Positions 45,801 through 56,850 of a stretch of DNA of 64,000 nt are shown here, one piece after another. Location of the stretch: positions 43,970,491 through 44,034,490 of the forward strand of contig CM039182.1 of the NCBI GenBank assembly GCA_008360975.2, given 5' to 3'. How positions within the stretch are numbered: the stretch's first letter is position 1; each line of letters starts with the position of its first letter. The position numbers and the translations under genes were made by a program. This stretch comes from Lichenostomus cassidix. Its lineage: Eukaryota; Chordata; Aves; Passeriformes; Meliphagidae. A model generated the notes under the pieces. That model was given only the letters and a program-made list of their open reading frames with translations, made no database searches and was not told where the DNA came from.

Positions 45801-48800
45801 ATTTCCAGAAGTAACAACTTTGAAAGTCAGATCCCAAGGTATCGGTTACATCAGAAACTCTTCACCCCCTACACATACCTTTTCTCGGGCTGTCACCTAA
45901 AAACACTTCATCCCTTTGGTTTAAATCTTCAAAGTAACTGGGGTGGGAGGTGAGTTGGTGATGTAGCCAAGCACTCAGAGATGTCTGGGAACTCAGGATT
46001 TCCTTTTGGGTGCAACCTTTGTTTCATAAACTTTGGTTCCTGTGCCAGGCTCATACAAATATTTAGGAGAACAGGGAGGGCAGGGACATGGGGAACTTTC
46101 CCCTTCCCAATTACTGTCAGTGCTCTGGCAAGGTGCTCCTTGGCTGTGAAGGGGGTCTGCAGCCTGAAGTCACTTTCTGCCTGGTTTGGAGCAGCTCCAG
46201 CCTTTCACCTGGATGCTGGCTGCCTTTCCAGCTGGAAGCAAAATGGCTGTTGTGTCTACACACACGTGTGACATATGCTAGGCAGCACATTTGTATATGG
46301 AAGTGGTTCAAATCCATATGCAGGTGTCTGCATGTGTACATGCTGGTTTGGCCATAAATCTCAGCATACACAAAGGTTTTGTTGAAACAAAAGACTTTCT
46401 AGACTTCTTCTGGAGGCAATAGGTGCTTGGAACAAATTAATCTTTGTAGCACCACTAACTTATGAAGGGTTTTAGGCGGTATTCAACTGATCTTTTATGA
46501 TTAACACTCAAAATGGTTACCTCAAAATCCCAAAGAACTGAAAAATCCATAGCTGTTGCTTGTTCAGCCCGGGGTACAGTTTTCCTTGGCATACTCCCAT
46601 AAGGCATTCCCATCAGGACCTGGAGAACATTAATAACAGTGATGCATCTATAGTATAAAATACTGAAGATTTTTAAGGTTTTTTTCTTAAGGAGCCTCTT
46701 TTGGTTTGTTTTTGGTTAGTCTTCCTTTTTTGTTGGTTTTTATATATATTTTATTTCTTAATGCTAAATCCATTTTTAAAAACTGATGTTTAGTATTAAT
46801 TTCATTTATTATTACTTAATATTAATTATAGTTATCAATATTTAGTAATAAAATTATTATTTATATTTAATATTAATTTCTCCCAAATAACCAGACAACT
46901 TCCCTTTTCCTGGCCACATCCATTGCACAGGAAATCTTTTGTGGAGGAACTGTGTCCTTCAATGAACAGCTCAATTTGAAATGTCCTTAGTTTAGCAAGG
47001 AGTTCTTTGCTTGAACTTCATGGGTCTAATGCAGTAAAGGGATTAGCTTCATCTCTTTATACAGAGCTCCTCCTCTGAGAGAAGTCAAGAGCACTGGGTC
47101 AAGCTTGCAATATAGTTTGTATTTTTCAGTCTTGAATTGAAAGATGTTCTCAAGGTGATGTAAAAGGCAATTAGGTTTGGGGGAAAAATATATGACTAAA
47201 AGATGCAAAGACCAGTTTTCATGGCACCATGCAAAGCAGGTCTTGCAGCTGGAGCAGCAGTTGAAGCCCAGACAGAGAATGCCAAGGGCTATGGAGAGTT
47301 AGTATATTTACAAGCAGACTCTGACTTGTGCCTGTACCAAAATATCTCATTTGCATTCATTGCCTAGAAAGGCTCTAGCATATAATCTATCACTTAGTTT
47401 TTAGGGCTATCTAATTACATTCAAAATAATTTATGATTAAATGTTTATTGCCCAGCTACTCTGCGTATCGTAACAGCTCAGTGGGCAATGAGTAACAGTG
47501 TGCACACTTCAGAGATGAAAGCTCCTGCCATATGCATCATTCCTAACCAAACACATTTGTATTGTTCAGTGCTAATGGTTATGTCTCCTCGTCCTGGGAG
47601 GAAACTGAGCTTTCCCTTTCCATAGTGTGAGCAAGCACATTAAGGAGAACAAAAGCATGGTCCTCAGGAGAGATTCTGCACTGCATTTTTGCTCCATAAA
47701 ATTCTGCATTGAACAGAACAGATGCCACTGTCTGTGGATTGCACAGCCTTTAAATACTGCACTGAGTAATTTAGCCAGAGCTGTAATGGCTACATTAAAA
47801 AATTCTTCAATAAACGATCATATAAAGCTGGCTATGAGATCCTTTTCGTTCTCCAAGAAGAGTGAGAAATAGAAAAACTAAAAATAAAACTATAGCTTGT
47901 GAATCATATGAATTGGAAGGACAAAAAAGGGTTCTTTCCCAAGCGAATGTTAGTTGGCAAAGTGCTGGGAAATTGTCTGTTCCCTGCAGGGCTGTGCCAT
48001 GACTGCTGCCCCACAGTCATGTCCCTCAGAGGGCCCAAAAGTGAGGGTATTTAATTATTTTCAGAGCACAATCTCTTTCTTGTGGCTCTTGCAGACCGGA
48101 TCTTGTTCCTAGCTCTGGAGTGCCATGTTCTTCACTTAAGTCAAAATGTAAAACTAGCCTTGAATTAGATTGTTGAGCTCCTATTTCAGCTGCTGGATGG
48201 GCAGGATCTCTGATAACATTTTAGGTCTCCTGATATCAATACGACTTCTGCTCCTGTGTCAGTAAGTCTTTGTATATAATTGTCCTCAGGCATTCCATTT
48301 TTCTAAAGTAATGCCTGTTACAAGACATTTGCTTGTCCTGTCAATGTCATGTTTCTGTCAAGCAATGGGAAAGTTATTGCTGAAAGGAGAACTAAGCACT
48401 TACCTCTGGAATTATAACCAGTCCAAATATTAAACCAAAAAGGACAAGATTTACTCCGTACATCCACCGCAGAAATATGAAGTAGGAAGCAACTGAGGAG
48501 CCAAAGTGACCTTAAAGCAGAAGACATTTAATGGTTAGGAGTTTAGGAGGGTTAAACTGTGCTCAGCATCCCTTTACCCTCAGGTCTCCCCAACACATTT
48601 TGCATAAGCCTCCCACAACTGGAGCTGCCAGAGGTGTGTGCTCCTTGTTTGGCACTGATGCCCAGGGCAAATGGAGACTGTGAACCAGCAAGCTGGAACA
48701 TTAGTGGATGAAGACAAAGCTATCTTACAAATTGTCTCGCTGCCACCACACAGCAACTTCAACTTACTCTCCACTTCCTTTATCTTCATCTCCCAGGGTA

Positions 48801-51800
48801 TGCACTGTGTCTTAAAATTTTCAAAGTCTCTCTTAAATTTCACCCATTTCTGAAAGAAGACAACATTGCAGTGAGGAGAGAGGTGGGAAGAGCAGTCTGC
48901 TTTGTCTGCAGGGCTTTCTAATACCAGAGTTTGGTAGCATGGCTAGGCGTGGGTATGAAGTCCAAAGCAGGAACTCTGGTCTGGATCTTACCTTTTGGAC
49001 TATTTCAGAAACTCCCTTCAATCCAAAATCCCCCCACTCCCAAGTGTTCACATTTGTGATCTGAGTTTTAACCTTTCCAGGCTTTTGGAAAGCTGCACTT
49101 GTGCTATGCATTGATCAGATTATATAGGGGTGGAAAATTCAGACCTGGCTCTGGATTGAAAGAATTGGTTCAGAACAAACTCTACTTAAACCAAAAATTA
49201 GTTTGATAAAACACTGAGCTTGAATCTTTCCTCACCAGGCCAGCAGCTAAATTCCCATTGATTTCATCATCTCAAGCCTGGCTCTGTTCTGCACTTCTCA
49301 ATGTAATCTCCATGACAACATGCAACTTGGCTACCAACTTCAGTCTTGAAACACAGCCATCATTCTCCCTGTTATCTCCTCATCACTGGAGAAGATAAAA
49401 TTTTGCAGGACTAGGGGTAGTACAAGAGTTTAGCATGGTCTCTTTCCCCTTTCGGGATAACTTTTCTCACAGATCAAGGTTTTGGAGATTGCAACCAGAA
49501 AGCCATGGTTTTCCCTGATCCTGCAAACCCTCCCTTGCTTCAGGAAAGGTCACAATGAGGTTCAGGTTCTTTCTGCAATACTGCAGAAGTATTCTTTTGA
49601 ATGCAGGCAGAAAGTTTTATTCTGACTTCCTTGTGCCTCTTCTGCCAAATAGAGGTCAATAAACCTAAAAATGTGCTGAATACATAACTGAGTATCCAAA
49701 CCTTTCCCTGATATCTCCGAAGCACTTACCTTCGCCATCATCATCTTGTATGCATAAAACTTTTTGCCCTTTCCTTTTCCCAGAGCTCCTTCAAACTTCT
49801 CTACAAAATCCTGTGCCTCCCTAATTGGAAAATAAACAAGCAGGTTATTAAAACAGCAAAGGGGTCTTTAGCTTTTCATCTCTGCCTGCACCAGTGGGAT
49901 AAGCAGCTGTGCTGGTACAAAGGTGGGGCTTGGTGTCTCTCCACACCTGCTCTCTGCTGATGCTGTTGCTGTGCCACATAGAGCTCAGAAAACCACCCAG
50001 GACTAGCTAGCATCTCCCCAAAGCACTTATGTTCATGTAGAGATGTGCCCCAAATCTTGCTCCACACTTCTCCCTGAGAGCAAACCAAAAGCCTGCCCAT
50101 TTTTCTCCCTGCAGAGCTCTCCCAGCCTGAAAACCTGTTATAATTTCTCTCTTCTGATGCATTGGTCAAGGAGAAAATAACATTGCCTAGTGAAATAAAC
50201 TCCAAGAGGATGCAGAATTTCCCTCCATGAACACCTCCCAGGATAAATATCACAGATGTGCAAACAGCTCAAGGGAATAATCTTAGTGCCAGAGAAATGA
50301 ATGTACACTAGTCAGGAGTAAAATCAAACTGCAAAATGAAATCAGTTTTAGAGTAGGATTTCTAAGGGAAATACACAGAAAATAGTTTAGGTAGATGCTG
50401 TTATGCTGAGTACGCTGAGCTTATGAGTAAAATTTTATTGTATATTGGTGTTGCCAATGAGAAGAGATTAAATTTCAGGAGCTGGGAGGTTCTTTGCCAT
50501 CCTACGCCTGTGGGAAAGATGGACTTCCACTTGGTTCAGGCTAGTTCAGCCTGTAACCTTGGGAAAATCACCTGTGACTTCATTTGCAAACCTAAAGTGA
50601 GATTTCTAACTCTTGAATGTATTGTTTTGCTCTTTATGTTTTACACCTCTCATCTGTGCAATGGGGCTAATATTTTCTTGTCTCAGGGTTGAGTTTATGC
50701 AACTAAAAATAAATAACGAATGTACAGCATGTTGAGAGCCTTTCTGGAGACCCATGCACAAGCAATACAACATTTTTTTTAAGGTTCATTAGTAGGTAGT
50801 GATGATTGCTATAGTTCAGAAATAAGATGAAGGTATGGAGTCCCATCTCAGGGCTGTGCAGTAACAGGGCACTGTGCTGCTCTGATTTCTGTCTGACAAA
50901 AGACATGAATAAGCAAACCAGGGCACAGAGTTTGCTTTAACAAGTAGCCCGACTGTAGTGAGTCATTTGGTTTTAAATACGAGGGTAGAATGACCTGGCC
51001 ATGGGTATCAGTTGAACAGATTTGCACTTTGCCTGTTCTTTGGTTACAGAGGCTGAAAATCAGATTCCACATTTTAACTCTGATCATTTGAACCCAGACA
51101 GGCTGGCCAGGTTCTGCCAGTCACTTTTTTTGATACTGCAGTATTACAGCAGCAGCAAACACGTAATTTCAAGGCAAGGCAAAGTGCATCTGACAACAGT
51201 CAACAAAGAGCCCAGGAGTGGGGCTTCCCATTTTGATGGGTACCTGAGCACCGAGAGCTTCTTCACCATCCTCCAGGGCTTGTTCCTCATGGTGGAAATC
51301 AGTTTTTTCTTTTGCTCCACCTGCTCCATCAGCATGGCGAGCTCTTCCTCTGACAGTGACTCCTCATCAGATGAGTGGGAGGAAGCAGAAGAAGTACTGG
51401 AAGGACAAAAAATAAAGGACACAGAACAGAAAAACTCACAGGGGTTAGAGGGAAGGCCTTGCCTGGGGTAGGCACAGTGATGCTGGCCCTGGGGATCCCA
51501 CTCTGATGTGGGCACAGCACCTCGCCATCCCCTGGCTCAGTGGGATGCCAGTGCCACTCAGAGCAGGGTTGTTTCCAGACAGGATAATGAGGAGGTGACT
51601 GTGCTCCACCACAATTTACCCAAAGTCATGCTTTGGACCACACTTCAGCGATAGAAGCATTGCCTACAGCTACCAGGGCTACAGCTCGGTCTACAGGTCA
51701 TGGTTTTCATGCCTTCAGAACAAAATGGAAGATATGGGAGAAGACAAAGTTTGGGACAAGCAAGATTTGGAAGAGGAAGAGACTTGAAAACATGAGGGAT

Positions 51801-54800
51801 TCATTGTAACTGAAATGTTTCCACAGACCAACCTAAAAAATGTGACCAGATCTGAATTTCTCAAGCTGCCTTCTTTAGGGGTGCTTTTCTAGCCCTGCTG
51901 TAGGTGCTAGGACTCCACTACGTGCATAGATCTGATCCTGGCTGAGAAAGTATAATGACTTAGAAACAGTTTGACCATGTGGCATTTTACACTGTTTTCC
52001 ACTCTTCTGTCTCATTTAGGAGAGCAGTAACTTACTTGCAGTCGATTGGTTTTGCCATTCTGATCTATATGCCACTGGCATGTCAATATCACTGCCAGTC
52101 TGAACAAGGCATAGTCAGGGATTCTTTAATTACCTGGTTTTCCTGTCTTTCTTCTGTTTGTTCTCCCCCTCCTTCCCTTTCTTGGTTGTTTTCTTTTCTT
52201 TGTTTTCTGATTCCTTTTGATCTTTGGTAGGAGACATTTTGCCTCTATCTTTCTCCTGGCTTCCTTCCTCTCCTGCCTTTCTTCCATCTCTGTTTTTCCT
52301 TTGGTAATTTTTTCTCCTAGAAGCTCTGTTTTGTTGGCTGCCATTGTCTTCCTCTTTGCTCTCATCTCCTTCTTTGTCTTCTTTTTCTGCTTTGTCTTTC
52401 TCTTGCTTTTTGCTTTGAAGTCTGCTTGCTCTGCCAGTTTCCCTGATGGGCTGTTTGTTAATAGTCTTGTCCTTTGCTTCATCTTCTGCTAGTGATAAAA
52501 AACAATTACATTGGGTAATTTGTGCTGGCAAAATAAAGATTCATCAGAAAAGCATGGGCAGCCAGGACACCTGATGCAAACCCTGGCAAATTCAAAGAGC
52601 AGGTGCCTGTTGATCTCGATGGCCTTTGTGTTATGCCCTGTCCAAAAACCATGTGTAACTCTTTGGTTGTGTGACTCCTATTTAAGACAGAGCAATTTAG
52701 CACATCAGTGACTTATATGTGACCTCAACAAAATTGGAAATTAGTTACAAATGTAAAAGCCCATCCATCAAATAGCACAGGCAGTTATCTCTCCGACCTG
52801 CAAACACACCAGAACAAAGGAAACAGAGATTGCAGTCTGTTACACAATGTGTAGTTTGCTTGTTGATGAGATGCCCTTGAAAGATGTTTACTTTCCAAGG
52901 CTGGGAATGGAGTTCTTCTATTTATAGAGAGAAAAGGTACAGCACAGGCAGTATCTGGTTTTGTTTCTCTGAGTTTTCTTTTGTATTGAATAGTCTATAT
53001 TCAGAGAAGCAAGAGACCAGATAGTCTCTGAGGCACATTTCATTCTTACTGGCATTGCAAACTAAAAACCTCCTCTTTTCAGAAGTCAGAAGTGCTTCCA
53101 GCTTAAAGGATTGAAATGGAGCATGATTTAATTGCAGAATATTATGGAAAGGGGGGAAAAACATTCAAAAACTCCCAAGTCTCTCCATCTCTTTCACTAC
53201 CAAGTCTATTAAAACCAATAGTAAATTTTCCAGAGTATTCTGGCTTCTAATCTTCCAAGATCTCTGGCTGATGAAAGCAAAGAGTTGGAGATACTGGAAC
53301 AGAAGAAGAAAATTGTGCTGGAATGGGATCCAGAGTGTAAAAGAAGGAACCTAAAAGGTGAGAAAAATAAAAGCAAAAAGAATTTGAGTATTTGCATTTT
53401 TGGTTTGGTGAAAATTTAGAAATTAATGACAAGTAAATAGTTTCTGCTTGTTAGCGGTAAAAAATTAGTAGCCAGTCGTTGTCACATTTGACACTGGGAA
53501 TGAGAAGGATCTTTCCATTAATTTCTCAGGACCCATTTGGCAGATCCATCTCAGCTGAATTTTGGCCAACAATCTCAGTCAAAGGACCTCCTGCTCTCTT
53601 TGGGAAGATGTTCATTTTGGGCAGTCAATGATCTAGGATTTTTATATTTGCAACCTATCAAATATCAGGTTAAATGTGAAGTATTAATTTGTTGCCTTTA
53701 TCTTACTGCCTCTTTCACCTATATAGAAAAGAAGACATGATTTAAAAAAAAATTAAATCCCAGTAGTTTGCTGTTTAGTTTCTCATATTCTATCAATAAC
53801 ACAGACACAGTTGTGAACCATTTTTTGCAGTAACAGCTACGCTTGTATCACCTATCCAGTGCTGTTATGATCTTAGCTCTTAGCTCTCTCTCTTTAGTTA
53901 CTCTATACATGCAGAGTTAAAGGTGTTTTTAATCCTGTCATGGGCTTTTCCTGATTTCCCTCACAGCCATAAGTCTCCCTTCAACCTATTTTCATTTTTA
54001 TCTCCTTGTGGCCACAATTAATCAAGGTCCCAGTGTATTATGGTCTAAGCAAGCATTTCAGGGAGGGCAAGCAGTACCTCACTATAGTCCAAAGCAGACC
54101 CAGCTGTCCACAGAGTTGTGCTTTACTGCACATGCCTGATTTACTAGGGGTGACTCCCAAGGGATGTGTGTTCCAACAGCTTCCAACTGTGAGAATGTGG
54201 ATAAAAGAGGACAGACTGCTCAAGAATGGCAGTTTACCTATCTCTATTATAAGTCAAACCTCAAGGGAAAAATCTGCTTTCTTGCAAGTAGCTCAGGAAA
54301 GAGTTCGTGTTGTAGAGCAAGTCACAAGTCAGAGAGAAAAAGAAAAGGTATCACTTCTTGTATTTTAAACAAGACCACATTTGTTAATCTCTACATTACC
54401 TTCACTCTCTGTGTCAGTTTCGACTTGTCCATCAAACTCTATTCCGGCTGCAAGACAAAGAACAAAGAGTAATTGCATTTGTGGGGCTGGAATTTACACA
54501 TGTGATGCTTTCCACAGCTAACCCATGAGTTCCAGCTGAGCTTGGCAGAACATCCCTTATTGATTATACATTATATTCTTTTCCTGCAGCGATGCTCTTA
54601 GTATTTACTTTAGTCTGGCAGGCTGACAAAAGTTCCCTGCCCAAGCAAACTGAAATTGTATGATCTTTGAGAGATGCAAAATTATGTGTTTGGGAAGCCC
54701 CAAGAGGTTTAGTTAAATATTTGGCAGCATGCAAACTGAAATGATCTCGCAGTGATACCAACCATCTTCCAGGATGACCTGTAAAGCACTTTTCTTTTTC

Positions 54801-54808
54801 TTCCCCAT
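24756..54808 (-). CDS. TMC2: TMC2, transmembrane channel-like protein 2, whole gene
   Basis: Eighteen exons plus one candidate start exon join in consistent phases to 855 residues; human TMC2 is about 906. All introns are GT-AG. TMC2 is a multi-pass plasma-membrane protein and, with TMC1, a pore subunit of the mechanotransduction channel of hair-cell stereocilia. The assignment to TMC2 over TMC1 rests on segments such as [40 protein letters not shown] and [20 protein letters not shown], which match TMC2. The cytosolic N-terminus (residues about 1-200) is highly charged. About ten membrane segments follow. The TMC-family signature [19 protein letters not shown] spans an exon junction near residues 590-610. 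The short tail after the last membrane segment is K/E-rich. Uncertain points are the first exon and whether more 3' exons exist. Confidence 0.95.
26525..26603 (-). CDS. TMC2: TMC2 exon, last membrane segment
   Basis: It encodes [20 protein letters not shown] followed by KKKMQM. It completes the final membrane helix begun in the previous exon. Acceptor TTCTAG, donor GTAGGT, phase 2 in and 0 out. Confidence 0.93.
27535..27580. repeat. A-rich low-complexity tract in a TMC2 intron
   Basis: Runs of A interrupted by single G and T bases, ending in a run of nine A. Confidence 0.65.
28795..29382 (+). mobile_element. Solo LTR of an avian endogenous retrovirus (ERVL/ERVK-like)
   Basis: The sequence resembles the common avian LTR that contains CAGCTGGGATAGAGTAAAT, GTTGATAACACACTGATGCT, CATGCTCTGCCAGTGAGGAG, and CCAAAGGGGTATTCCACACC. 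It then has a T-rich TTATTATTATTG tract, TTCTTATCTCAACCTACAAG, and an end at AAACCATGACA. A degraded TATA-like CAGTATAGGAAC is near 29,079. No gag, pol or env remains were seen next to it, so it is read as a solo LTR. Edges and orientation are inferred. Confidence 0.8.
31889..32014 (-). CDS. TMC2: TMC2 exon
   Basis: It encodes [20 protein letters not shown] through [13 protein letters not shown]. The acceptor is CTTTCCAG and the donor GTAAGT, phase 2 on both sides. The second half is hydrophobic and begins the last membrane helix. Confidence 0.95.
33240..33300. repeat. A-rich low-complexity tract in a TMC2 intron
   Basis: Nearly pure A with scattered G and T over about 60 bp. Confidence 0.7.
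33770..34009 (-). CDS. TMC2: TMC2 exon
   Basis: It encodes [20 protein letters not shown] through [11 protein letters not shown]. It holds two hydrophobic segments, around the GINVLRLL stretch and at [18 protein letters not shown]. Acceptor TTTTCAG and donor GTACTA, phase 2 on both sides. Confidence 0.96.
34468..34535 (-). CDS. TMC2: TMC2 exon
   Basis: A 68-nt exon encoding [20 protein letters not shown] then MIW. Acceptor CATGCAG and donor GTAAGA; phase 0 in and 2 out. Confidence 0.95.
36700..36828 (-). CDS. TMC2: TMC2 exon carrying the second half of the TMC signature
   Basis: It encodes [20 protein letters not shown] then [23 protein letters not shown]. It is one of the most conserved TMC regions, a pore-region membrane helix. 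Phase 0 on both sides; donor GTAAGT. Confidence 0.96.
38210..38362 (-). CDS. TMC2: TMC2 exon, extracellular loop and CWET motif
   Basis: It encodes [20 protein letters not shown] through HPADVPRG-like sequence (here [17 protein letters not shown]). Three N-glycosylation sequons (NIT, NSS, NDS) match the positions of those in mammalian TMC2. Phase 0 on both sides; acceptor TTTCAG, donor GTAAGA. Confidence 0.95.
39185..39364 (-). CDS. TMC2: TMC2 exon, pore-region helices
   Basis: It encodes [20 protein letters not shown] through [25 protein letters not shown]. The Met in LLGMFCP corresponds to the TMC1 position changed in the mouse Beethoven deafness allele (recalled from the family, not checked). 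Phase 0 on both sides. Confidence 0.97.
40850..41038 (-). CDS. TMC2: TMC2 exon
   Basis: It encodes [20 protein letters not shown] followed by a clear membrane segment ([20 protein letters not shown]) and ends GWYERNE. Acceptor TTTTTTTAG, donor GTAAGG; phase 0 on both sides. Confidence 0.97.
41458..41605 (-). CDS. TMC2: TMC2 exon
   Basis: It encodes [20 protein letters not shown] through [22 protein letters not shown]. The [14 protein letters not shown] stretch is a conserved TMC hallmark. Phase 2 in and 0 out; donor GTAAAC. Confidence 0.96.
43071..43213 (-). CDS. TMC2: TMC2 exon
   Basis: It encodes [20 protein letters not shown] through a membrane helix at [20 protein letters not shown]. 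Acceptor CTTCCAG, donor GTAAGT; phase 0 in and 2 out. Confidence 0.97.
44075..44290 (-). mobile_element. Diverged CR1 LINE fragment in a TMC2 intron
   Basis: The + strand carries eroded CR1 antisense hallmarks: GGAGCCTCTGGAGGCTGCCT, CCCCCTGCCAAAGCAGAG, and AGCTTTGAAAATCTCCAAGG. Edges are approximate. Confidence 0.75.
45605..45712. repeat. T/G-rich low-complexity tract in a TMC2 intron
   Basis: About 110 bp of T runs broken by G or C, with TTTGGTTTG- and TTCTTTT-like units. Confidence 0.65.
46521..46619 (-). CDS. TMC2: TMC2 exon
   Basis: It encodes [20 protein letters not shown] then [13 protein letters not shown], an extracellular loop conserved in TMC1/2. Phase 0 on both sides; donor GTAACC. 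Confidence 0.96.
46735..46885. repeat. AT-rich tract in a TMC2 intron
   Basis: About 150 bp of nearly pure A and T with recurring TTAATATTAAT-like words. It lies about 120 bp upstream (in gene orientation) of the exon at 46,521-46,619. Confidence 0.65.
48404..48510 (-). CDS. TMC2: TMC2 exon, first membrane segment
   Basis: It encodes [20 protein letters not shown] then [15 protein letters not shown], the first membrane helix. Acceptor TTTAAG, donor GTAAGT; phase 1 in and 0 out. Confidence 0.96.
48768..48849 (-). CDS. TMC2: TMC2 exon
   Basis: It encodes [20 protein letters not shown] then MKIKEVE, the conserved cytosolic stretch before the first helix. Phase 0 in and 1 out. Confidence 0.95.
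49730..49820 (-). CDS. TMC2: TMC2 exon
   Basis: It encodes [20 protein letters not shown] then [20 protein letters not shown] is a TMC1/2 hallmark. Phase 2 in and 0 out; donor GTAAGT. Confidence 0.95.
51244..51396 (-). CDS. TMC2: TMC2 exon
   Basis: It encodes [20 protein letters not shown] then [20 protein letters not shown] and [10 protein letters not shown]. The Ser-rich start resembles the mammalian Ser-rich stretch ahead of the SLSEEELA motif. Acceptor CTTCCAG, donor GTACCC; phase 2 on both sides. Confidence 0.94.
52134..52488 (-). CDS. TMC2: TMC2 exon, highly charged N-terminal region
   Basis: The correct frame starts [20 protein letters not shown] and ends NKQKKDRKT. It is dominated by K, E, D, R, N and Q and has no membrane segment. 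The other open frames here, including one on the opposite strand, come from the purine-rich composition. Phase 1 in and 2 out matches both neighbours, which fixes the frame. It corresponds in position to the basic, poorly conserved N-terminus of mammalian TMC2. Confidence 0.9.
54400..54447 (-). CDS. TMC2: TMC2 small acidic exon
   Basis: A 48-nt exon encoding [15 protein letters not shown], phase 1 on both sides. It has an excellent acceptor (TTGTTCTTTGTCTTGCAG) and donor GTAATG. No Met is present, so at least one more 5' coding exon must exist. Confidence 0.85.
54763..54808 (-). CDS. TMC2: Candidate TMC2 start exon
   Basis: ATG at 54,808-54,806 (- strand) sits in a strong Kozak context, GCTGCCATGG. 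The frame reads [15 protein letters not shown] and leaves phase 1 at a GTTGGT donor, which fits the next exon. The Lys-rich start suits a cytosolic TMC N-terminus. The donor is weaker than others in the gene, so alternatives at 57,727-57,774 and 59,564-59,603 remain open. Confidence 0.45.
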
Positions 54809-56567
54809 GGCAGCCTCCTGGCTGTCGCACAGACACCGTAGCTGCTACGCTGCACACACACACCCCAGTCATACACAGGTTACTCTCTCTTCCAGTGCTT
54901 CCAGTGCCCTAGTCTCCTTGGCATTGCAGACAGATGGGCACGTCCAGCCGTCGGTGACCTCTTGCTCATGAGCCATGAGGACAGGGAGGGGTGGGAGAGG
55001 CAAGGAAAACCTGGGCTCTGCCTCAGCGCACCCAAACACTTTCCCTTCTTCTCCCTTCTCCCTCTGAAAAAAGCACCTGTTGGCATTACATTGCATTTCA
55101 TTATTTAAACATGAAGGAAAGCCCTTTGGTGGGTACTTGGTGGTGTCATATGAAACACAGACACAAGTCACGTCTGGTTCTGACATAAGCATGTGGCTGG
55201 AGGCTTGCAAAGGATCAATTTTCTTAATGCCATATTCTTTCCTGACCTGTGTCAATCTGTGTAACCCCGTTAGTCATTCTCCTGCATCTTATTAAATCTC
55301 TCAGCCAGTGCCTCTCGGGACACAGCTGTGGGTCACCTTTTGTCCTCCATACGTGTCCCTTGGAGGGGATTCATGAGCTAATAGATGCAGCAAGGAGTCA
55401 GGAGTCAGGATATCAGGATCTCTCTTTCCTTTGCTCCTCTATTCTGTATGACCTTAGCATACTCATTGCCCTTGCTGGTAAAATAGGATAGATTTTCCTT
55501 CTAGGTGCTCTGAGGCTTAATTAATTAATGTGAGACCCTCATTTGGAAGGTCCTTTAGTACCACAAAGTATTGTATTGCATTCTGCAGCTTGCTGTTTTT
55601 CAGTGGGCCAAGAATAGGTTTGTGTGAGCAATCTCGAGAGTAAAACCTGCACCATCTGCCCCAGCTGTAGCTTTAAGAAAGAGCGACTGAGGGTGCATCC
55701 AAGTGCAGGTTTGGTTTTCCAAAAGGAGAGCTTACCCTCACACCTTCTACAAAACATGCTGCAGACCCCTGGCTTCCACAGGTGTCCCTTGGGGACCTGG
55801 CATAATGACTTTTTTCCAAGGATTAACAGGGAGTGTTAATTCTTTCCTTCCCTCCCAAAAGAGAGGAATGTTGCAGAGATCAGCTTGAGGCTGCTGCCAC
55901 CACTGACACGTGCTGATGACTCCTGCTCTGGATCAAGGGTAGTGACTGAGGAAGTGCCAGTCTGAACCTCTCTCTGCTACTTTTTGCTCACTGAATTTGG
56001 GTCCAAGGGCACCTTTCAAGTACTTTAAGTCCAGTCCCATAGATTGTTTGATCTATGTTTGACTTTAGCTCAGCTCTTCTGAGCTTAATACATAATGTAT
56101 GGTATATGCCCATACATTATTAACAGCTCTAACCCTACAAGTTCATTGCACAGGGCATTTTCATTGTGCTCCCCACACCAGTGGGCCTGACTGGGCTTGG
56201 AGACAGTGATAGTGTCTTGAAGGTCTTCCCAGTGAAAGAGTTTCACTTGTAACTCTATATGTTGATGTGGTTTGTTTCCAATGTGATCGCTAGGTCATTG
56301 AATTAATACCGCTCCAGGAAAAAAGGAGAAATTCCCAGCTGCTGGAGGCTAATGGAACAGATTTTCTGCAAGAAACTTCAGTTGCCTCAGCCCCAAGCAT
56401 CTCTTTCCCAAACAGAGATTCTAGGGACAAATCTTTTCTAGTTAAATGAAGATCGAGTTTCTGAAGAATCGTGTGGCAGGAGGCAACAGGGGTGTGGATG
56501 CTCATCATACCCCACCCTCCACCCCCTAATACTGTACCAATGATAGCATTGCTTCTGCCTTGTGGAA

Positions 56568-56850
56568 TTACAGAATGGTTTGGGCAAGAAGTGACCTTTA
56601 AAGGCCATCTGCTCCAACTCCACTGCAGTGAGCAGGGACATCTTCAACTAGACAAGGTTGCTCATGGCCCTGTCCAACCTGACCTTGAATGTTTCCATGG
56701 ATGAGGCATTCTCCATCTCTCTGGGCAACCTGTGCCAGTGCTTTACCACCCTCATTGTGAAAAACTTCTTTTTGTACTTAATCTAAACAGACCCTCTTTT
56801 AGCTCAAAACCATTACTCTTTGTCCTTTCACGGACCTCGCCCCTTCCTTC
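56568..56850 (-). mobile_element. CR1 LINE fragment upstream of TMC2
   Basis: Antisense CR1 hallmarks are visible: CATCTGCTCCAACTCCACTG, TCTCTGGGCAACCTGTGCCA, ACCCTCATTGTGAAAAACTT and CTCTTTGTCCTTTCAC. Edges are approximate. Confidence 0.88.

Noticed and set aside
52126..52482. Second - strand frame over the same exon ([12 protein letters not shown] type)
   Set aside because: It does not fit the splice phases of the neighbouring exons, whereas the EDEAKDK frame fits both sides.
52217..52492. + strand open frame rich in F, L and S opposite the charged TMC2 exon
   Set aside because: It is the complement of a purine-rich coding exon, and its hydrophobic composition follows from pyrimidine bias.
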